A stretch of DNA of 64,000 nt, from NCBI GenBank assembly GCA_010356995.1, contig ML996696.1, positions 498,364-562,363 on the forward strand. Reading direction: 5' to 3'. Under the pieces are notes generated by a model. That model was not told the DNA's origin and searched no databases. It saw nothing but the letters and a program-made list of their open reading frames with translations. Shown one piece after another: positions 36,712 to 48,042 of this stretch (within the stretch, counting starts at the first letter, position 1; each line of letters begins with the position of its first letter). A program made the translations under genes and the position numbers. The stretch comes from Trichodelitschia bisporula (lineage: Eukaryota; Ascomycota; Dothideomycetes; Phaeotrichales; Phaeotrichaceae).

Positions 36712-38393
36712 CTACTTGCATCTCTTCTCGACAATGTTGGCGCCGTGTTCTTCATACTCCTTCTTCGAGATCCACATCTGCAGCCTTGTGAGCACTATTC
36801 ATAGAGAAATATAATCCCTTCAGACTTGCTTACCTGGTGAAAGGTTCCCAGGCTGCCCAAGATGCTACCACCTATCCAGCTCGCATATTTGCGCTCGACC
36901 GTATTTCCAGATGCGTAGATGCGAACACGGGGACCGGCATACATGGCGACAAGCTCTTGTTCAAGACGCTTCACGAAGTACTGGGTCAAGGAACCAGCGC
37001 CGACCACGACAACATTATTCATCAGAAGTGGGCGGACTTCCGTGTCGCAAGAACCGAGAGCCGACTTAATCAGGTTCGGGATTGTATGTTCAGGCTGTGG
37101 TCGCGGGTGATCAGAGTCCTGCACAATGTCAGTTGGGAAAAACACTCAGGTTCCGTGGGCGGTACCACAAGGGCAGCTTTCTCATCAAAAAGACCCTCTG
37201 CCGGCCGAACCGAATCCAGAGTAAAGTCTTGATTCCATCCGTCCGGCATCTCAAAGATGCGCTTGGACTTGTCCTTGAAAAAATCCTCGCTCAGGCTGAG
37301 AGGCACCCCGTTGCTCAGCCTTCCGGATTCACCCCACAGCTGCACTACCGACTCCTTGAACTCTGTGAGGACTCGCTCCTCCTCCCACCGGCGAAAGCTC
37401 TCCGTCGGCGGCTTCGCAAACTTGCGATAGACGGCTTGCGAAGGTTGACCGACTTCTACAGGGGCCTTGGAGAGAACCATGTAATGGGGTGTGAGGGAGA
37501 CGGGGGTTTGCGAAGAGGCAAACATGAGCCGAATCTGCTGTGAGACGAAGTTGCCAGCTAATGGCGATACTCTCACACCTGTTTCTTCGCATTAGCCATC
37601 AGGCCCAGATGCGGGGCAGCCCAAACTGACCCTTCTTTAACAGCATGCCATCTATGACGGGTGTGACAGTAGTCGTAGAAGCCCCTACATCGACGACAAG
37701 CGCGTTAGACTTGCCAGCGGAGAACCTAGAAAAGCATCAGTACTCCAATCTACGCCACGTCCCCGATGGTCGCACCTACGCTGCCAAAACGCCAGATCGT
37801 CCAAGCCAAAAGGCAGGTACGCCCCAGCCCTCTATCGCGGTTTCAATGGCCCGCTCCCGCGTCTTGGACGAAGTTCTCGAAGGCTCCGTCATGAGGAGAG
37901 GGTTGTCCTCTAGAGCCTTTTCCGCGTCATCCATAGCATCCACATCGACGTCCATCGCATCGTCATTAGGATCGTTGAGCCCATTATTTTTCGGGTCGGT
38001 TGAGCGTCTACCGGCCAGGCGTGAAGTGATGGAGTATTCCCAGAGCTTCGATGCGGTCTCCCAGTCCTCCACCCAGTCTTCGGAGCAATCGCTGAGTAAA
38101 GGGTTGCGAATCTCAAGGCTGGGGACGGGATTGTGCAGGGAGTTTTCGCCGAAGAGCAGCTCAACTTCATTCTCGGACTTGTTGAGCACGCCGTAGTAGG
38201 TCGGCACAACTGATTTGGGAACATCTTCACCGGCGAAGCCGGCGCGTGTGGTAGAATAGCCCGGATCAAGAACTATGGCAGACACTTCATCTGTGAAGGT
38301 GGTTTAGCATAATACGTCAATATAGGGAAAGCCATACATACCACCACCATATTCGGTTGCGTTTGGCACGGTGAACTGATTTGGGGTGGACAT
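36712..38393 (-). CDS. ARP4: Actin-related protein 4 (Arp4), chromatin-complex subunit
   Basis: Nuclear actin-related protein shared by NuA4 acetyltransferase, SWR1 and INO80. Exons on the minus strand: 38393-38342, 38290-37780, 37725-37631, 37578-37166, 37118-36834 and 36777-36712, giving 473 residues. Actin-fold signatures include [12 protein letters not shown] near the N-terminus, a phosphate-binding loop VVDVGAS, and a C-terminal block [19 protein letters not shown]. The end IVEKRCK is typical of Arp4. An acidic insertion with repeated D-D-A-M-D residues follows the first third. Between exons 4 and 5 the raw frames differ. A 47 bp intron (37119-37165) with CTGAC branch point and GCAG acceptor resolves this without a frameshift. 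Confidence 0.93.
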
Positions 38394-38771
38394 GACGGCT
38401 CGAGGGTGCGAAGCTACTGCGAAAAGTACTCCGCTGGGCGCACTCTGAGGGATAAGCGGTGGGGCTTTATGGCAGTCGAATTGCGTGCAATCGAGTCGCG
38501 TCGTGCGGTGGAGGGTACGTAGCTGGTAGAGTCCAGTCGCGAGCTTCGCATGCGGTTGTGTTCGCCAAGGCGCTAGGTCATATCGGGAACCTCCTGGACC
38601 ACGACTCTGCACGACCACTTGCTATGCCACTTGGCCACGCGTGCTGCAACAGCTTGAGGCTGTACTTTGCGCATCGTACAGTATCTAACTAGCTCAAGTG
38701 CACTGAAGCTCCAGAGTCGCAAACCTGAAGGAGTCTGTCTTTTGACATGTTGCCAGTGTAGCACGTCAGTC
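38394..38771. promoter_or_regulatory. Shared divergent promoter of ARP4 and GUP1
   Basis: Only 378 bases separate the two start codons, which point away from each other. The regulation of both genes must fit into this space or overlap. No specific factor site could be named. Confidence 0.5.
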
Positions 38772-40843
38772 ATGGGGTTTCTCGATTTTTTTTGTAAACT
38801 CTATTCTCTCGACACGTTAGATACCCGCTTCACCACTTCGTCGACTACCCCCCCAAGACCAACCGAACATGAACTGGTCGTTGACCCGAATAGAGCAAGC
38901 CTGGGAGAAACTGAATCTTCTAGCAGTACCAATGCAGCCTCTCAACGGTCAGGCAGTTCGCCGCAGCGGTCATTATGGGGCACGCCCGAATTTTGCCTTT
39001 ACTACCTAGTGCTCGCGTTTGCCATCCCGATGATGTTCAAGGTGTCGTTCGATGTCTCAAAATGTACTATAGACATTTCCATCGTATCGCAGACCATGCT
39101 AATAAGGCAATAGCTTCACATCCTAGTTATGCCTCGTACTCACATCTCCTGTCGGATGGCTGGATACCTGGCCGCAAAGTGGTATGTCACATTCACCGCG
39201 TCTAAACCTTCTAACGGGCATAGGACAACTCGGATGGACAGTACTCTTCCTTTAGGGACAATATCCCTTACCTGGCCATTCTACTTGTTGCGCACCCTCT
39301 CCTACGGGGGATGTATGATGGGTTTTGGCGCACCGGGACGTACACTAACGTTCCATCCTCGACGAAGCGGTCAGACCTTACGTATGGTCTCTCGGCAGCC
39401 GCCGCTGCCGATACGAGACTTGAGCAACGCATTTCATTTGACTACTACTTCGCCTTCATCTTCCTTGTTGCCCTTCATGGGACCTCCGCCATCAAGGTCA
39501 TCATGATACTCTATGTCAACTACAAGATTGCGAAGAGTATCCCGAAGTCGTACATTCCTGCTGCCACTTGGATCTTCGACATTGGCATTCTGTTCGCGAA
39601 CGAGCTTTATCGTGGATACCCCTTTGCTGGTATGCTTCGCCAGATTTTGTCGAATCCAGCCTCTGGCCAGTCCATGCTGGTGAACTGGGGCGTGTGGTTA
39701 GATAATCATGGCGGCTTGATTCCTCGATGGGAAGTACTGTTCAATCTAACGATTCTTCGCCTCATCAGCTTCAACATGGACTACTATTGGAGTCTGAATC
39801 TACGCGGTGGAAGTCCTGTCGAGGTAATATCTCCTTTCACTGAAGATCTCGATGAGTAGGCTGACGCACCAAAGAAGAAGCAGCTAGATCCTGCCAATCT
39901 GTCGGAGCGGGATCGTGTGTCGACCTCAGCGAGAGCAGTTGACTACTCCTTCCGCAACTACATCGCTTATACGCTGTATTCGCCGTTGTACCTCGCCGGG
40001 CCAATAATCACTTTCAACGATTACATCTCTCAGCTGCGGTACAAGACGCCTAGCCTCACACGAGAACGGACGGTCTTGTATGCCATTCGGTTTGCCATAA
40101 CTCTGCTTATGATGGAACTGGTTCTTCACTTCATCTATGTTGTGGCCATTTTCAAGGAGCAACCGAACTGGAACCTTTACACCCCCTTCCAACTCAGCAT
40201 GCTCGGTTACTTCAATCTGCACATCATCTGGCTGAAGCTCCTCATCCCGTGGCGCTTTTTCCGCCTATGGGCACTGATCGACGGAGTCGACCCCCCGGAG
40301 AACATGGTCCGCTGCATGAGTAACAATTACTCGGCGCTTGCCTTCTGGCGCGGTTGGCACCGGAGTTACAATCGATGGATTGTCCGTTATGTCTACGCAC
40401 CTCTCGGTGGGAGCACCACACCTGGTCTATGGGGAAGGGTCAGAAACATCGGCAACTTCTTGATTGTCTTCACTTTTGTCGCTCTCTGGCACGACATCAA
40501 TCTTCGCCTGCTAATGTGGGGCTGGCTTATTACGCTATTTGTGTTGCCCGAAATCATCGCATCGTTCGCGTTTCCCGCCAGGAAGTGGAGAGATCGGCCA
40601 AATGCCTACCGCGTGATATGCGGTATTGGTGCTGTGGCTAATATTCTTATGATGATGATTGCAAACCTTGTTGGTTTTGCAATCGGCGTGGATGGCCTGA
40701 AAGGCCTTCTTCACGGCATCCTTGGAAGCTCTTCCGGTCTCCTTTTCTTCACAACCGCATGTGGTGCTTTATTTGTTGGGGCTCAAGTTATGTTTGAGGT
40801 CAGAGAGACGGAGAAACGAGATGGAGTCCGTTTGAAATGCTGA
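38772..40843 (+). CDS. GUP1: MBOAT-family O-acyltransferase, Gup1 type
   Basis: Multi-pass ER membrane acyltransferase. Yeast Gup1 remodels GPI anchors by adding a long acyl chain to the lipid. Exons are 38772-39063, 39114-39181, 39224-39823 and 39875-40843 (introns 50, 42 and 51 bp), giving 642 residues. About ten hydrophobic segments are visible. The family block [17 protein letters not shown] spans the second intron. The MBOAT core contains [12 protein letters not shown] and the second conserved His in ALWHDI. Without splicing, a TAG at 39857-39859 interrupts the frame. The third intron (39824-39874, CTGAC branch point 11-15 bases before AAAG) removes it and restores [15 protein letters not shown], which relatives share. 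Divergent to ARP4. Confidence 0.93.
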
Positions 40844-41573
40844 GCTAGGTGGGAGTATCCCTGCATCTTGTAACATGCCTGTAGACTAATAGCATTTGCT
40901 TTTGTCCCGGATATCATGTTAGCAACCCGACTATCCATCATGTAAGCAGTCCAAGATGAGCAAAGGCACAAGGCTGGTGATCGGGGCAACGTCCACAAGC
41001 CGGAAGAAGAACTGCGTACCGGAGTCACCATGCGGCGCGGGAGTTCTCATGCAGCCGTAATTTTAAGCACTGCATCCGTATGCGACCTACGGTAGATGCT
41101 TTGCGCGCGAAAGCTTGTTTCGGCGTTCCTAAACAAGCATCCCAGAGGCAGACCACAAGGGCATAGGGAATCGACTCAACGATTGGATGTGGTGACGTTA
41201 AAGCCATGAAGTGCAGGGCATCATGTCTCGTCCTTGCGGCCATCGTCCAACATTCTCCGCTTTTTCGCAGCTAGGGCACACAAAGGCCCAATTAACCGCA
41301 TACTTCAGTTGCAATCAGCTATAAAGCCGTCAACATTGAAATGAATCATCTGCTCACTTGGCCGGGACAATTGGCTCCGAAAGCTAGCGGTTAATGCACT
41401 GGCCAGCTTCCAGATGACATTTACTTTGGGAAGCCGTTCAGCGATTCGAGCTAACCGCATAGTGCGGGGAGTTTTGCATATTTGCTCGCATTCCGCAGGA
41501 AGCTTTAATATGGGCGAGCTCCCTTTCTTCGTCTCGTTGCCCTTTGCTCGTCTAAACTGGAGCCACCGGCAAG
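40844..41573. other. Intergenic region between GUP1 and the GH92 gene
   Basis: 730 bases with no recognisable gene, holding the GUP1 3' end and the GH92 promoter. Short frames on both strands look random. Confidence 0.5.
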
Positions 41574-44212
41574 ATGTGCGGTCGGTTGCTGCTTTTGAAC
41601 TCCCTCTACCTCGCAGTTGAGGCATCCTATCTCACCAACCCGATCAATTCAACAGGGGGTTATCGATATGTTGATCCTCTTATTGGGACTGCTGCTGGCG
41701 GTACAATGCAGCATCCATACGTTGTCAAGTGCTGATCGGAATAGGGCATGTGTTCCCCGGCGCCACACTCCCGTTCGGCATGGCGAAGGCGGTAGCAGAC
41801 GTCTTTGGTGACAATCAGGGAGGGTACGCAACCGATGGTGGTGGGGTGTTCGGGTTTTCTCACATGCATGATTCAGGTCAGCTTTCAGAGTCCAGTGCTC
41901 TTCCACTTAGCAAAGCTAATAACTTCCAGGGACTGGTGGGGTAAGCAATTGGTCCATCTCCAAATCAGTCCGTGGTTATCCGTATGGGACTGGAAGCCTT
42001 TCGCTCAGCCTACCATGCCACATCTGACACCTGCGGCAGTCTCCTTCACTGGGCAACTTTCCGATATTCCCTCATGCTGGCTGTCCCGAGGACAATATCA
42101 ACAACTGTCCGCTGCGAAAAGAAGACCGGGTCGCTGCTGTAGAGCAAGGGACCGTTCAGGCGCGTCCGGGGTATTTCGCCCTCAACATCTCGAATGGGGT
42201 GTTTTCAGAGATAACTGTGTCCAATCGGACGGCATTGTATCGCTTCACGTACCCGGAGGTTCCTCCTCTGGGCGGTCCGCTTAGTCCATTCTTCGTGATA
42301 GAGCTTGCAGATTTGCCCACCACTCGACTTGACGGAGCAATCACTGTTGATGGCACCACCGGAAGGGTCACGGGAAACGGGACGTTCAAACCGAGCTTCG
42401 GTATCGGCACCTATACTCTGCATTTCTGCGCAGACTTTTCTGGGGCTCCGATTCGAGACAATGGTGTTTGGATGAACAACCGGGCTGGGAGCAAACCCAA
42501 GACCATGAAAGTTGTGACGGATGGCGTAAATGGGAACAATTCGCCGCCGCTGTCCGCAGGAGCTTGGGTTAGGCTTAAGGCGCCCACAGGGAAGAGGCAG
42601 GTGGTTGTGCGGGTCGGCATGAGTTTCATGAGCACCCAACAGGCGTGCCAAAACGCGGAGCGCGAGATTCCCGCCTTCAGCTTCGACAAGACGCTTAGCA
42701 TTGCCGAAGATACATGGAAGGACAAGCTGAGTGTTGTGGAAATCAAGTCCGGCGGAGTTGAAACTGGGCTCCTTAGGACCCTCTGGAGTGGAATCTACAG
42801 GAGCATGATCAGCCCACAGGATTACACAGGAGAAAATCCACTGTGGAAGAGCAATGAGCCATACTATGACTCCTACTACTGCATCTGGGATTCTTTCAGA
42901 AGCATCCATCAGCTCATCACACTTCTCGACCCGCACTCGCAAACTCTCATGGTGCGGAGCTTGATTGACATTTACCGCCACGAGGGAAAGTTACCAGACT
43001 GCCGAATGTCATTATGCAAAGGCTTCACGCAAGGCGGATCGAACGCTGACACGCTGCTCGTGGACTCCTGGCTGAAGAACATTTCCGCGGAAGTCGATTG
43101 GGAAACTGCCTACAAGGCCATGATCTCGGATGCGGAAGAGGAGCCTCTGAATTGGGCTGTTGAAGGTCGCGGGGGCTTAGAAAGCTGGAAGACTCTGGGT
43201 TACATTCCGCAGGACGACTTCGATCCTTACGGCGCCGGGCCCTTTACTCGCAGCGTGTCCCGAACCGTGGAGTATGCGTACAACGACTTCAACATTGCGA
43301 CCATGGCCAAAATGACAGGCCGACTTGCAGATTACGAAAAGTACATCAAGCGCTCACACAACTGGAAGAACCTGTTCAAGCAAGACCAAACCTCTACGCT
43401 GCGGGATATAAATACTAATTTCACCGGCTTCTTGCAGCCTCGTTATGATAATGGTACTTGGGCATATCAGGACCCATCTGTCTGCTCGTTGGAGAATGAC
43501 TTTGACGGCTGTTATTTGAACCCTACAGGCAAAGAGACGTATGAAGGAAGCCCATGGCTCTACACTCTCTTCGTTCCTGGTATGTATATCGGAAAGTGCA
43601 GTATAGTAGGCTAACAGCCCAGGCGATATGGCTGCACTGATCCAAACCTTGGGCGGACCCGCTTCTTTTGTTGATCGCCTGGACTATTATCACAACACGC
43701 AGCTCGCTTACATTGGCGACGAGCAAGCCTTCCTCATGGTTTTCCTCTACCACTACGCAGGTCGACCAGGGCTCTCCTCAAAGCGGGCGCACTACTACAT
43801 CCCACGGAAGTTTTTCGATAAGCCAGAGGGCTTGCCTGGTAATGACGACAGTGGTGCTATGGGAAGCTTCGCTGCTTTGACTATGCTGGGGATTTTCCCG
43901 AATGCTGGGCAAAATGTTTATTTCATCACGCCGCCGTTCTTCGAGGAGGTCAGTATCATAAGCAGAGTGACCGGAAAGAAGGCCACGATACGAAACATCA
44001 ACTTTGACGCAGCGTATAAGAACATCTACGTCCAGGCAGCGACATTGGACAGGCGACCGTACACGAAGAGCTGGATAGACCACACTTTCTTTTTGAGAGG
44101 AGGCTTACTGGAGCTGACGCTGGGTGCGAACGAGAGCAGATGGGGGACGCAACCTGCAGACTTGCCTCCTAGTTTGTCTACATCAGGTTTCGCAGATAGG
44201 ACTGTAATTTGA
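41574..44212 (+). CDS. Secreted glycoside hydrolase family 92 alpha-mannosidase
   Basis: GH92 enzymes are calcium-dependent exo-alpha-mannosidases acting on mannans or N-glycans. Exons: 41574-41700, 41745-41876, 41930-41940, 42040-43579 and 43623-44212, giving 799 residues, normal for the family. The N-terminus is a short hydrophobic signal peptide (about 17 residues). Conserved blocks include YVDPLIGT, GGHVFPGATLPFGM, FSHMHDSGTGG, then YYDSYYCIWDSFRS, HEGKLPDCRMS and, near the C-terminus, GDEQAF and GNDDSGAMGS (both match GH92 active-site and calcium-site regions). Exon 3 is only 11 bases, supplying part of the DSGTGGSPSLGNFP motif. Both flanking introns have good signals, so I trust it. Several N-x-T/S glycosylation sites are present, as expected for an extracellular enzyme. 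Confidence 0.92.
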
Positions 44213-45701
44213 GGTCAAGGGCAAGGAGCCGATGCTCATGCATCCCGTGCTTCCCCGTCCACAGGTTCTGTGAAGTGATGACCGTGGGAACGAGCGAATG
44301 GTGAAAAATTGGCGCCAATTCCTGTAGCCTGACTTCTTGGGGTTCGTAGAAAGCCGACTGAGCAAAAGCATACCACATCCCAGTTGGGTGGTGGCATTCT
44401 TGCCGGGGCTTTGCGGAGTTTTGATTGTTGGTTATATTTAATGTTTCTGCATTTCCCATCGGCGTGCGACGACCTCACTGGATTAACTCCTTGCCTTTTA
44501 CCAGAAGTTACCGTGGGCCGCGCACAACACGCCATTCATCAATCTTTGGAAACACCTTTGGGGTTCAACCCCGGAAATCAACTTTTGATTTTGCTTTTTT
44601 AGTTCCAATGTGGAACATGACTATGAAGCTCCAGTATGCCTTTGTGCTATTTAGAAGCCGTTTTGGGGCTTTGGCAGCGATGAATCGATTGCATTTTGGG
44701 ACGGGACTCATCTGCCTGGAAGCAGGCAGCGACCAGGGGTCACACGAAAAGGTCATGACCCCCCCGTGCACGAAATCACCTATGCAGGGCGGCCATGACT
44801 TTTTCACATGGCTCTTAGACCTCGGGATGAAGGATCCAGGTGCTGAGTCATTGGCTAAGAGTCACTGCCAAGGCACCCAGCACACCCTGACATGGCCCGT
44901 GCGTTGCACGCTGACTGGGTATAAAACGAGCGTCTCCCCTCGAACCTTTTCCAACTCCATCCAAGTGCTCGGGCTTTACGCGTGGCAGTGAAGATTCGTC
45001 TGAGCCCGTGTTATTGCTAGTTGAAAACTACATTCCTGACCTCTCCAGTTGGTCTTCGGATCGGCTGGGAATTTTTGTCACCAGTTGCTTTTATGCTTCA
45101 CCTTTTCATTGACGCTTTTCGCTACATGCGGGAGCTTGAAGAAGTTGGTGATGTGTCCCCTCATTTCGTGACGAACCATTTGCGTTGCTTTTGACGCGCA
45201 GCACGAAGGGGACAGCACAACACACCAGCTTGTCCGCCCCAGAGCTTTGATAAGCATTTATGCGACGCAGACACGATATATTCCTCAGTGACAGCTTGCG
45301 TCAAGTCTTGACGGAGACGCCAACGCCCCTTCACCACGATATCTCTTACTAAGACTCCGGTGCGCGATATTCGGTGCTCACTAATCCCCTTTCTTCCCTG
45401 ATTGCCTGGTCATAGTTGAATCGTATGCTGAACCGCCTTTGCTTCTAGGAACCGGTCGTCGCCGTCCGAAGCCGCCCACCTCACTACCTTTGAGTTCATC
45501 GAGATACGACGCATGATTGTCCCTGGACTAGTTTCCGCGATAGCCCTTGAAGTTTTTGCCGGTAGCATGCCTTCGCTGTGGACGGCGTTCGGAATATTTT
45601 GATGGTTAGAAATTGCATTGATCGAGGCTTTCGTTCTGGTCATCGTTACTGGCAGGAGGCTATGTGAAGCCAGTGCCTCTGTGATTTTGAGGGATCATAA
45701 T
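44213..45701. other. 1.5 kb intergenic region
   Basis: No supported gene. A plus frame at 44425-44991 and a minus frame at 45410-45643 lack ATG-led, domain-like content. It contains the 3' flanks of the GH92 gene and of the dehydrogenase. Confidence 0.5.
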
Positions 45702-46728
45702 CTACTGACGAGGCGCAGAGCGGTCCTTCTTCTCCCAGTCCTCATCTCCACCTAGATACCGAAAGACAACCCTCGAGTCCAGGTCCTTGCAGCGCGGATC
45801 GTTCATGGTTTCCGTGTAGACCTCCAATCCCTTCTCGCCCAGAGCAAGCTCGGCCCCCACCCGGTTAGCCGTGTCGACGGCTAGAGCAAAATCTTTCCGC
45901 ATCAACTGAACCTTAAATCCGCCCTTGTACCCTTTGCTCGCCGGAGCTTCTGGACATAATCCGGGAACAGGACACCAGTCGTCGCAGATAGCACTCTGCG
46001 CAGTGCTAGAATGGAACACACTAGCGAGGACGTGAGGGTCCATTCCGGACTTCATGCCGATGTTCATAGCTTCCGAGACCGCAATTGCAATGAGCCCTGA
46101 ACAATAATTGTTGCACAGCTTGGCTGTCAGGCCTAGTGAAGGCCCTCCACACGCTATCAGATGGCGTCCCATTTTCCCCAGTAGGTCTTTCAGAAGAGGA
46201 AGGCTGGGATCGTCTTCGGCACAGCCCATCATGAAGGTGAGCGTTGCCCGCTCGGCTCCCAGGACGCCTCCCGAAACCGGAGTGTCGAAGAAGCGCGTTG
46301 AAGGGGACTGCTGGATCACTGCCTCTCGCACGGCAAGCGATGTCGCAGTGTCGATGGTTGAGCAGTCACATAACAACGCGGCGCCGGGACGCGCTGCTAA
46401 AATGCCCGTCTCTGGCGTCAGATATACAGCTCGTACATGAGCCCCTTCGGGGACCATGGTGAAGATGATATCCTGAGGAACTTCAGCTCTCATCATTGGG
46501 CTTGAGAGACCTCTCCACACGAACCGACTTCTCTGCGACATCGCGCGGATTCTGGCATTGGTGTGTTCTGGCTGGCAGCTCTGCGCAAAGCTTTTCAACT
46601 GGTTCGCTTGCCACATCGTACAGGTAGAACTGGCAATGGTCGTCCGTCTTTTGTATAAGATTTCGGAGCATAGGTACTCCCATAAGGCCGAGGCCGATGA
46701 AGCCAATATGATTGTTGTCGAATGCCAT
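45702..46728 (-). CDS. 3-hydroxyisobutyrate dehydrogenase family protein
   Basis: NAD-dependent beta-hydroxyacid dehydrogenase; the family's best-known role is valine catabolism in mitochondria. Exons on the minus strand are 46728-46525 and 46472-45702 (52 bp intron), giving 324 residues. The Rossmann motif GFIGLGLMG lies near the N-terminus. The signature DTPVSGGVLGAE and the catalytic-Lys block LTAKLCNNY are present, and the C-terminal DLDSRVVFRYLGGDEDW matches HIBADH. The intron joins DVAEKS to DIIFTMVPEG as in relatives. An upstream in-frame ATG at 46782 would add 18 residues and could provide a targeting sequence. It is divergently transcribed from a carboxymuconolactone-decarboxylase-family gene 375 bases away, which may mean a specialised catabolic role rather than housekeeping valine breakdown. 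Confidence 0.9.
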
Positions 46729-47103
46729 TGGCCTGATGTTCCCCAAAGTTGCGCCTTGCAGTAAATACAGTCTTACATCCAAGCGCTATCAGCGCATATA
46801 TGGTATCAGTAACCTACCCTCTTGCCAGTCTCTTTGCTTATTCCCGGCATCTCGAGCCCCGCCGGATGCTTTACCCCGCGTGTTCGCTTTCCAAGGCCCC
46901 ATACCCCGCTGCCCCCGCACCAAGTTCCGAAATCGGGGGCACTCCTAACGTTACGCCATGCTGCGGAGTTCGGAGGTAAGCTGCTACATAAATCAGTGCT
47001 GATACCGCAATTTCAAGTTACAATTCTCAATCGCGCTTTCAAAGACGACCCTTCCTCTCAATCACCAATATCAACACATCGGCTCGCTGCTACACTATCA
47101 GCC
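46729..47103. promoter_or_regulatory. Shared divergent promoter of the dehydrogenase and decarboxylase-family genes
   Basis: The two start codons are 375 bases apart and point away from each other, so co-regulation is plausible. No specific operator was recognised. Confidence 0.5.
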
Positions 47104-47541
47104 ATGTCCTCCTCAACCCCACAAGACGATCTTGCGGCCGCTCACAAGCTCCTCTTCGACTCGGGCCTGGAGACGCGCATATCAGTGGCGGGCAAGGAAT
47201 ATGTGGAGCGGGCCTTGGCCAATGGGTCGAGCGACTTCTCACGGCCGATGCAAGAGTATGTCACGGAGGCATGCTGGGGCAATATCTGGTCGCGGCCCGG
47301 GCTGGAGCGCAAGCAGCGCAGCTTGCTTAACATTGCCATGCTGTGTGCCCTGAACCGCGGGCCCGAACTTGCGGTCCATGTGCGGGGTGCTGTCAACAAT
47401 GGCGCGAGCGAGATCGAGATTCGTGAGACGCTGTTGCAGGTTGCTTGCTACTGCGGGATGCCTGCCGGGATTGAGGGGTTTAAGGTTGCAGAGAAGGTGC
47501 TGAAAGAGATGAAGGAGGAAGAGAACAAGAAATCGACGTGA
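47104..47541 (+). CDS. Carboxymuconolactone decarboxylase family protein
   Basis: Small all-alpha protein of the CMD/AhpD-like family, 145 residues, single exon. The family block from about residue 50 to 125 is visible: REYVTEACWGNIWSR-type region (here QEYVTEACWGNIWSRPGL), then RSLLNIAMLCALNRGPELAVH and the helix with EIRETLLQVACYCGMPAG. Of the AhpD-type CxxC only C-Y-C is present, so it looks like a gamma-CMD type rather than a peroxidase-type member. The C-terminus is a charged Lys/Glu tail. The frame is open upstream but the ATG at 47104 sits in a good context and starts the conserved region. True substrate unknown; gamma-CMD itself acts in the protocatechuate branch of beta-ketoadipate metabolism. 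Confidence 0.88.
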   Translation: MSSSTPQDDLAAAHKLLFDSGLETRISVAGKEYVERALANGSSDFSRPMQEYVTEACWGNIWSRPGLERKQRSLLNIAMLCALNRGPELAVHVRGAVNNGASEIEIRETLLQVACYCGMPAGIEGFKVAEKVLKEMKEEENKKST

Positions 47542-48042
47542 GATCGGGTGTACACGGCAACCATAAACATCAAGGAGCCTCAGAAGGTGGAATGCTAGAA
47601 GATGTGAACATTGATGTAACAGGATTGGTCTTCGCCAGATCACATCAACTCATCTCTGAGACACTTACATCCCAAGGCACCAAGCCTGCTATGCCGTCCA
47701 ATATCCCATATCCATATTCTGACAACCATACAGCCGACCACATATGCGATGTCAGTGAAGAAGGCCATATCCACAAGATTAAGGAAATCACGACACGCAG
47801 GAGAGATATGAGAAATATGAAAATGCCCCTAGCCCAAACGCCACAACCTTATGTTCCCATGTGCACCAGAAGTATCCTTCCCTATGCCCAAACGCTGATA
47901 ATGCTGCTAGTAAAGAAGCTGTAAAGAGTAAGATCGTGACAAGCATGGAGAAAAAGACCCGCATATCTAATCCCAAGATGCAATATGCAGATGGAAATGA
48001 AGCACCGACCAAAGAGCGCCGATGGGGACAAAGAAAATCCAC
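47542..48042. other. Convergent intergenic region with an open minus-strand frame
   Basis: It lies between the 3' ends of the decarboxylase-family gene and the gene at 48043-48720. Directly after the TGA of the latter, the same minus frame stays open for 84 more codons (to 47788) and encodes a hydrophobic segment of about 22 residues. No other feature was recognised. Confidence 0.5.

Noticed and set aside
37082-37166. Apparent frameshift in ARP4 between two overlapping minus frames
   Set aside because: A 47 bp intron (37119-37165) with good donor, CTGAC branch point and CAG acceptor joins the frames and restores family length, so no mutation is needed.
46473-46524. Apparent frame break in the 3-hydroxyisobutyrate dehydrogenase
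   Set aside because: A 52 bp intron with CTCAG acceptor joins DVAEKS to DIIFTMVPEG exactly as in relatives.
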